Below are positions 5,699 through 8,159 of a stretch of DNA of 8,159 nucleotides, piece after piece (the stretch's first letter is position 1; every line of letters begins with the position of its first letter). The translations under genes and the position numbers were made by a program. This stretch comes from Spirosomataceae bacterium. GTDB taxonomy: Bacteria > Bacteroidota > Bacteroidia > Cytophagales > Spirosomataceae. The notes under the pieces are model-generated. The model saw only the letters and a list, made by a program, of their open reading frames with translations, did not search any database and was not told the origin of the DNA. The stretch covers positions 1-8,159 of the forward strand of contig JALOLW010000168.1 in assembly GCA_025455795.1 (NCBI GenBank), given 5' to 3'.

Positions 5699-6533
5699 TC
5701 GGAATGACTAAGATTCCTTCGGCACCCGCTTCGCGGATTTTGGCGATACTGGTCCAAAACTCGTTTTCATTGATGACAGAGTGAAGCGACACCCAACCTT
5801 CGGTTTTGAGCGGTACTACGGTGGGGGCTTTCATGCCTGGAAGCAATGCTGCAATGCGTTCGATGGCCTCTACGGGACTATTCAATACGATGTATTTGTT
5901 GCTTTGTGCGGCTTGTACGGCATTGATTCTAAACAATAAACTCTCCAAAATTACCTGTTTTTCGTCCGTAAGTTGGTGATTTCCAATCAATACTGCCTCT
6001 GATTTGAAAATCTCTTCTACTTCTTTGAGGCCATTGCTGAGGAGTGTACTGCCCGAACTCACGATGTCGCAGACGGCATCGGCCAAACCGATACTGGGGG
6101 CGATTTCGACCGAGCCACTGATTTCGTGGATGTCGGCCTGCACGCCACGTGCTTGGAGGTAATTGCCCAAAATACGCGGATAAGAGGTGGCAATACCACG
6201 TCCTTCTAAATCTTGGACTCCGTTCCATTGCGTACTACGCGGAATCGCCAACGACAACCGGCACTTAGAAAAGCCCAACTGATGCACCACGCGCACGTTT
6301 TTGGCTGATTCAACCAGTACGTTTTCACCGACAATACCCAAGTCTGCTACGCCGTCTTCGACATAGCCGGGGATGTCGTCGTCGCGCAAAAACAAAAACT
6401 CGGCGGGAAAATTGGTGGAAAGTGATTTGAGTTTGCCCGTTGAACTACTTTCAAAGCGAATACCACATTCTTTGAACAACTTGATGGAGTCGTCGCTGAG
6501 GCGACCTGATTTCTGAATAGCTATGCGTAACAT
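5679..6533 (-). CDS. hisG: ATP phosphoribosyltransferase, long form
   Basis: This 284-residue enzyme catalyses the first step of histidine synthesis, joining ATP and PRPP to make phosphoribosyl-ATP. Length and layout fit the long, HisZ-independent form. The catalytic domains (about 1-205) include RIAIQKSGRL, ADLGIVGENVL and the PRPP loop region VEIAPSIGLADAVCDIVSSG (142-161). The ACT-like regulatory C-terminus (about 206-284) includes APTVVPL, GWVSLHSV, FWTSIAKI and AEGILVIPIEKM, which in this family binds histidine for feedback inhibition. The frame is open back to a TTG at 6617, but the ATG at 6533 was chosen because MLRIAIQKSGRL is the family N-terminus. It is the first his gene, behind its own promoter match. 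Its stop is followed by a toxin-antitoxin module instead of hisD. Confidence 0.97.
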   Translation of the reverse strand: MLRIAIQKSGRLSDDSIKLFKECGIRFESSSTGKLKSLSTNFPAEFLFLRDDDIPGYVEDGVADLGIVGENVLVESAKNVRVVHQLGFSKCRLSLAIPRSTQWNGVQDLEGRGIATSYPRILGNYLQARGVQADIHEISGSVEIAPSIGLADAVCDIVSSGSTLLSNGLKEVEEIFKSEAVLIGNHQLTDEKQVILESLLFRINAVQAAQSNKYIVLNSPVEAIERIAALLPGMKAPTVVPLKTEGWVSLHSVINENEFWTSIAKIREAGAEGILVIPIEKMIY

Positions 6534-6586
6534 TTGGTGGATTGGTCGGGAAAAAGAGATGAAAATACGAAAATGAAAATATTGTT

Positions 6587-6614
6587 TGCCGTAAAAATGT
6601 ACAATTTTACGGCA
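6587..6614. repeat. 10-bp inverted repeat in the hisG leader, at the predicted transcription start
   Basis: Perfect arms TGCCGTAAAA (6587-6596) and TTTTACGGCA (6605-6614) flank an 8-base centre that holds the palindrome TGTACA. It begins directly after the -7 element of the hisG promoter, so it covers the expected start site and the first part of the leader. It could be an operator, a leader hairpin, or the end hairpin of the deacetylase transcript. There is no following T-run, which weakens the terminator reading. Confidence 0.6.
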
Positions 6615-6646
6615 CAAAAATAATGGACTTTGGCAGAATTAGCCAA
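6615..6646 (-). promoter_or_regulatory. Bacteroidota-type promoter for hisG
   Basis: On the minus strand TTG at 6646-6644 lies 21 bp before TATTTTTG at 6622-6615, matching TTG-N17-23-TAnnTTTG. It lies in the gap after the deacetylase stop and leaves a leader of roughly 75-80 bases before the hisG ATG at 6533. That leader contains the inverted repeat at 6587-6614. I saw no short histidine-rich leader peptide in it. Confidence 0.55.
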
Positions 6647-6652
6647 GAAAAA

Positions 6653-7294
6653 TCAAACTTTGATAGAAGCGAGCGATTCTTGCGGAAGTGCGGCAAAAGT
6701 ATATCCCAATGCCGCAAAATGTTCGAGAAGTCGGGGCAGTACGTAGCTCATATTGCGCCATGCTTTGAGGCTGTCGTGCAGTACCACTATCGAACCCGCT
6801 TGGGTGTATTGGAGGGTTTTTTTGAGGCATCGCTCGGGCGAAAGGTATTTTTCAAAATCACCCGTCAGCACGTCCCACATCACTATATCGTACTGAGAAA
6901 GAAGCGGTTTGGCTTGACTCAACTTGATGCGTCCGTAAGGTGGTCGAAACAACTTCGTGGTGGGAAGAACGCCCTGACACTGAGCGATATTTGCCCAATA
7001 ATCGTTATTCGGAGTACTCCACCCTTTGAGGTGATTGAAGGTATGATTGCCAATGCTATGCCCTTCGGCGAGTAATTTTTGAAAAATATCGGGATGCTTT
7101 TGGACATTGTCGCCAATGCAAAAAAAGGTGGCTTTGGCCTGATAAAGAGCGAGTTGGTCGAGCACCCATTCGGTCACGTCGGGGATGGGGCCGTCGTCGA
7201 AAGTGAGGTAAATCGTTTTTTCTTTGGTGGGAATATGCCACACAAAGTCTGAATAAAAACGTTTGAGCAGGCGCGGCGATTTGTGTAAAAACAT
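6653..7294 (-). CDS. NodB-type polysaccharide deacetylase (carbohydrate esterase family 4)
   Basis: This 213-residue protein is almost entirely one NodB domain, which removes acetyl groups from N-acetylated or O-acetylated sugars such as peptidoglycan or chitin-like polymers. All family motifs are present: TFDDGP (31-36, base D33 and metal D34), HTFNH (H84 and H88, metal ligands), RPPYGR (117-122), WDVLTGDF (W140, D141) and the final VLHDS (H173). No signal peptide or membrane segment is evident, so the place of action is unclear. The frame opens at a TTG at 7324, but the ATG at 7294 is preferred because MFLHKSPRLLKRFY is a familiar start in Bacteroidota homologues. It ends 119 bp before hisG on the same strand and is probably a separate unit. 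Confidence 0.92.
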   Translation of the reverse strand: MFLHKSPRLLKRFYSDFVWHIPTKEKTIYLTFDDGPIPDVTEWVLDQLALYQAKATFFCIGDNVQKHPDIFQKLLAEGHSIGNHTFNHLKGWSTPNNDYWANIAQCQGVLPTTKLFRPPYGRIKLSQAKPLLSQYDIVMWDVLTGDFEKYLSPERCLKKTLQYTQAGSIVVLHDSLKAWRNMSYVLPRLLEHFAALGYTFAALPQESLASIKV

Positions 7295-7332
7295 AAGTGG
7301 GGGCGTTGTCTCAAAATACAACAAACACCGCT

Positions 7333-7340
7333 CAAACTTA
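7333..7340 (-). promoter_or_regulatory. Candidate -7 promoter element upstream of the deacetylase gene
   Basis: The minus strand reads TAAGTTTG, a match to TAnnTTTG, 38 bases before the deacetylase ATG. A run of ten A residues lies just upstream. No TTG occurs at the usual spacing; a TTTG is present only 30 bp upstream. The 7295-7397 gap otherwise holds no gene that I can support. Confidence 0.35.
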
Positions 7341-7397
7341 CGTTTTTTTTTTATGTTTTAAGACTTACGTCAAAGGAATCGCGCTCCTAAGCCCTTT

Positions 7398-8159
7398 TTA
7401 TTGACACTTTGCTGTGTTGTGTTTTACGAAATAGGAGCGATAAGCCTTGGACTTTTTATTGGTACATCCCTCTAAATCAAGGAGTTTGATGTTGCGAAAG
7501 TCAATCTCTTGGCCTTCGCTTTGAAGGGCAATGTAGCCGCTGCGGAGGAGTTGGCCGTCTATTTTGAGGGCAGGGTCGTAGCGATTGGCCACTCCACCGC
7601 CGATTTGGGGCTTTTCGTACTGCAATACCCGCTCACCATTGATAAAGTGCTGCACCACGGAGTCGCCCAAAACCACTAATTCCGCCTTGACCCATTCTTC
7701 TTTTGGGTAAGTTTTAGAGGTAGAATTGATGCAATGACGCGGGTCTTTTTTCCCCTCAAAAAACACATCCGTTCCTGGTGAACACATATTGCCCGTGGGG
7801 CGTGGCTTGCCGTCGCCGAGTCCTGCCAAAAACTGCATTTCGACCGAAATCGGCCAATCTTGCTCTTTGAGAATGGTGCGCGGGTCTTGGGCGTGAAACA
7901 TCACGCCGCTGTTGAGGACGGTATAACTTGGGGCATCTTTGCGCCACTCGCCCGTAAAACGGTACTCCAACGACAGCCGATAGTACGAGTAAGGCGTTTT
8001 GTAGTACAAATGCCCGTATCGCTCGTTGAATTTGTCGTACTTGTCGTAGCGCACTTTGATGAGGCCATCTTCTACGCGGAACGTATCACCGTGGTTGTCG
8101 CCTACCTCATGGTGGTGGATTTTGACCGTCCAATCGTTGAGATCTTTGCCGTTGAAAAG
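7398..8159 (-). CDS. 3-keto-disaccharide hydrolase domain protein (DUF1080), 5' end beyond window
   Basis: The visible part is 253 residues of a concanavalin-like beta-sandwich protein of the DUF1080 / 3-keto-disaccharide hydrolase family, which cleaves 3-keto glycosides in carbohydrate use. Recognisable pieces are the N-terminal LFNGKDLNDWTV, FRVEDGLIKVRYDKY, LNSGVMFHAQDP, SVEMQFL, the CINSTSKTYPKEEW region, VVQHFINGERVLQYEKPQIGG and the closing SGYIALQSEGQEIDFRNIKL. The gene continues past 8159 with no start in the window: the frame is open to the edge and LFNGKDL is usually preceded by a signal or lipoprotein peptide. An internal GTG at 8054 is not the real start. A 25-residue basic tail after the domain (from about GCTNKKSKAY) has no recognised motif. 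Secretion is likely but not visible here. Confidence 0.9.
   Translation of the reverse strand, partial: LFNGKDLNDWTVKIHHHEVGDNHGDTFRVEDGLIKVRYDKYDKFNERYGHLYYKTPYSYYRLSLEYRFTGEWRKDAPSYTVLNSGVMFHAQDPRTILKEQDWPISVEMQFLAGLGDGKPRPTGNMCSPGTDVFFEGKKDPRHCINSTSKTYPKEEWVKAELVVLGDSVVQHFINGERVLQYEKPQIGGGVANRYDPALKIDGQLLRSGYIALQSEGQEIDFRNIKLLDLEGCTNKKSKAYRSYFVKHNTAKCQ

Noticed and set aside
6534..6617. N-terminal extension of HisG by 28 residues
   Set aside because: It needs a TTG start that lies upstream of or at the predicted transcription start; the family N-terminus begins at the ATG at 6533.
6623..7075. Plus-strand open frame of 150 codons
   Set aside because: It is the antisense shadow of the polysaccharide deacetylase, whose five motifs are intact.
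7382..7439. 8-bp inverted repeat (CGCTCCTA / TAGGAGCG) around the DUF1080 stop
   Set aside because: The arms are separated by 42 bases and no T-run directly follows, so a terminator is not well supported.
1..8159. CRISPR array, tRNA or rRNA gene, retron reverse transcriptase, transposase
   Set aside because: No regularly spaced direct repeats, no cloverleaf or rRNA-like sequence, and no reverse transcriptase or transposase motifs were seen on either strand.

Overview
The window suggests a Bacteroidota genome, most likely a Cytophagales-type organism. Three things point there: long-form HisG and HisC with Bacteroidota-like sequence, gene starts without clear Shine-Dalgarno sequences, and several copies of the Bacteroidota promoter -7 element TAnnTTTG, some with TTG 18-21 bp upstream. 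The order assignment is inferred from protein flavour and has not been checked by a search. Every supported gene lies on the minus strand, so transcription runs from high to low coordinates. No gap over 300 bases lacks a gene; the longest gaps are 3714-3848, 6534-6652 and 7295-7397.

Upstream part (8159 to 6653): a 3-keto-disaccharide hydrolase (DUF1080) gene whose start lies beyond the window, then a compact NodB-type polysaccharide deacetylase. These look like ordinary chromosomal genes.

Histidine operon (6646 to 1): hisG (long form), hisD and the first 51 codons of hisC appear in the biosynthetic order expected in Bacteroidota. Both spacers between them are filled with conflict genes. Between hisG and hisD sits an antitoxin/ParE-type toxin pair. 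Between hisD and hisC sit, in order, an Xre (DUF2384)/RES pair, a DUF6364-like antitoxin/PIN-domain toxin pair, and a two-gene AAA ATPase/HNH nuclease system resembling Septu (PtuA/PtuB). About 3.7 kb therefore separates hisD from hisC.

How it fits together: within each module the genes abut or overlap (TAAATG, TAATG, an 11-bp overlap, TAATG). The HNH stop codon also overlaps the hisC start as ATGA. The ParE and PIN modules have good matches to Bacteroidota promoters just upstream, inside the end of the preceding gene, and the Xre module has at least a -7 element. The his genes downstream of each module are therefore probably transcribed partly from module promoters, and hisC translation may be coupled to the nuclease. 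The AAA gene is visibly more AT-rich than hisG and hisD, which fits later acquisition. The main point of interest is a core amino-acid operon acting as a landing site for three toxin-antitoxin modules and one anti-phage-type system.
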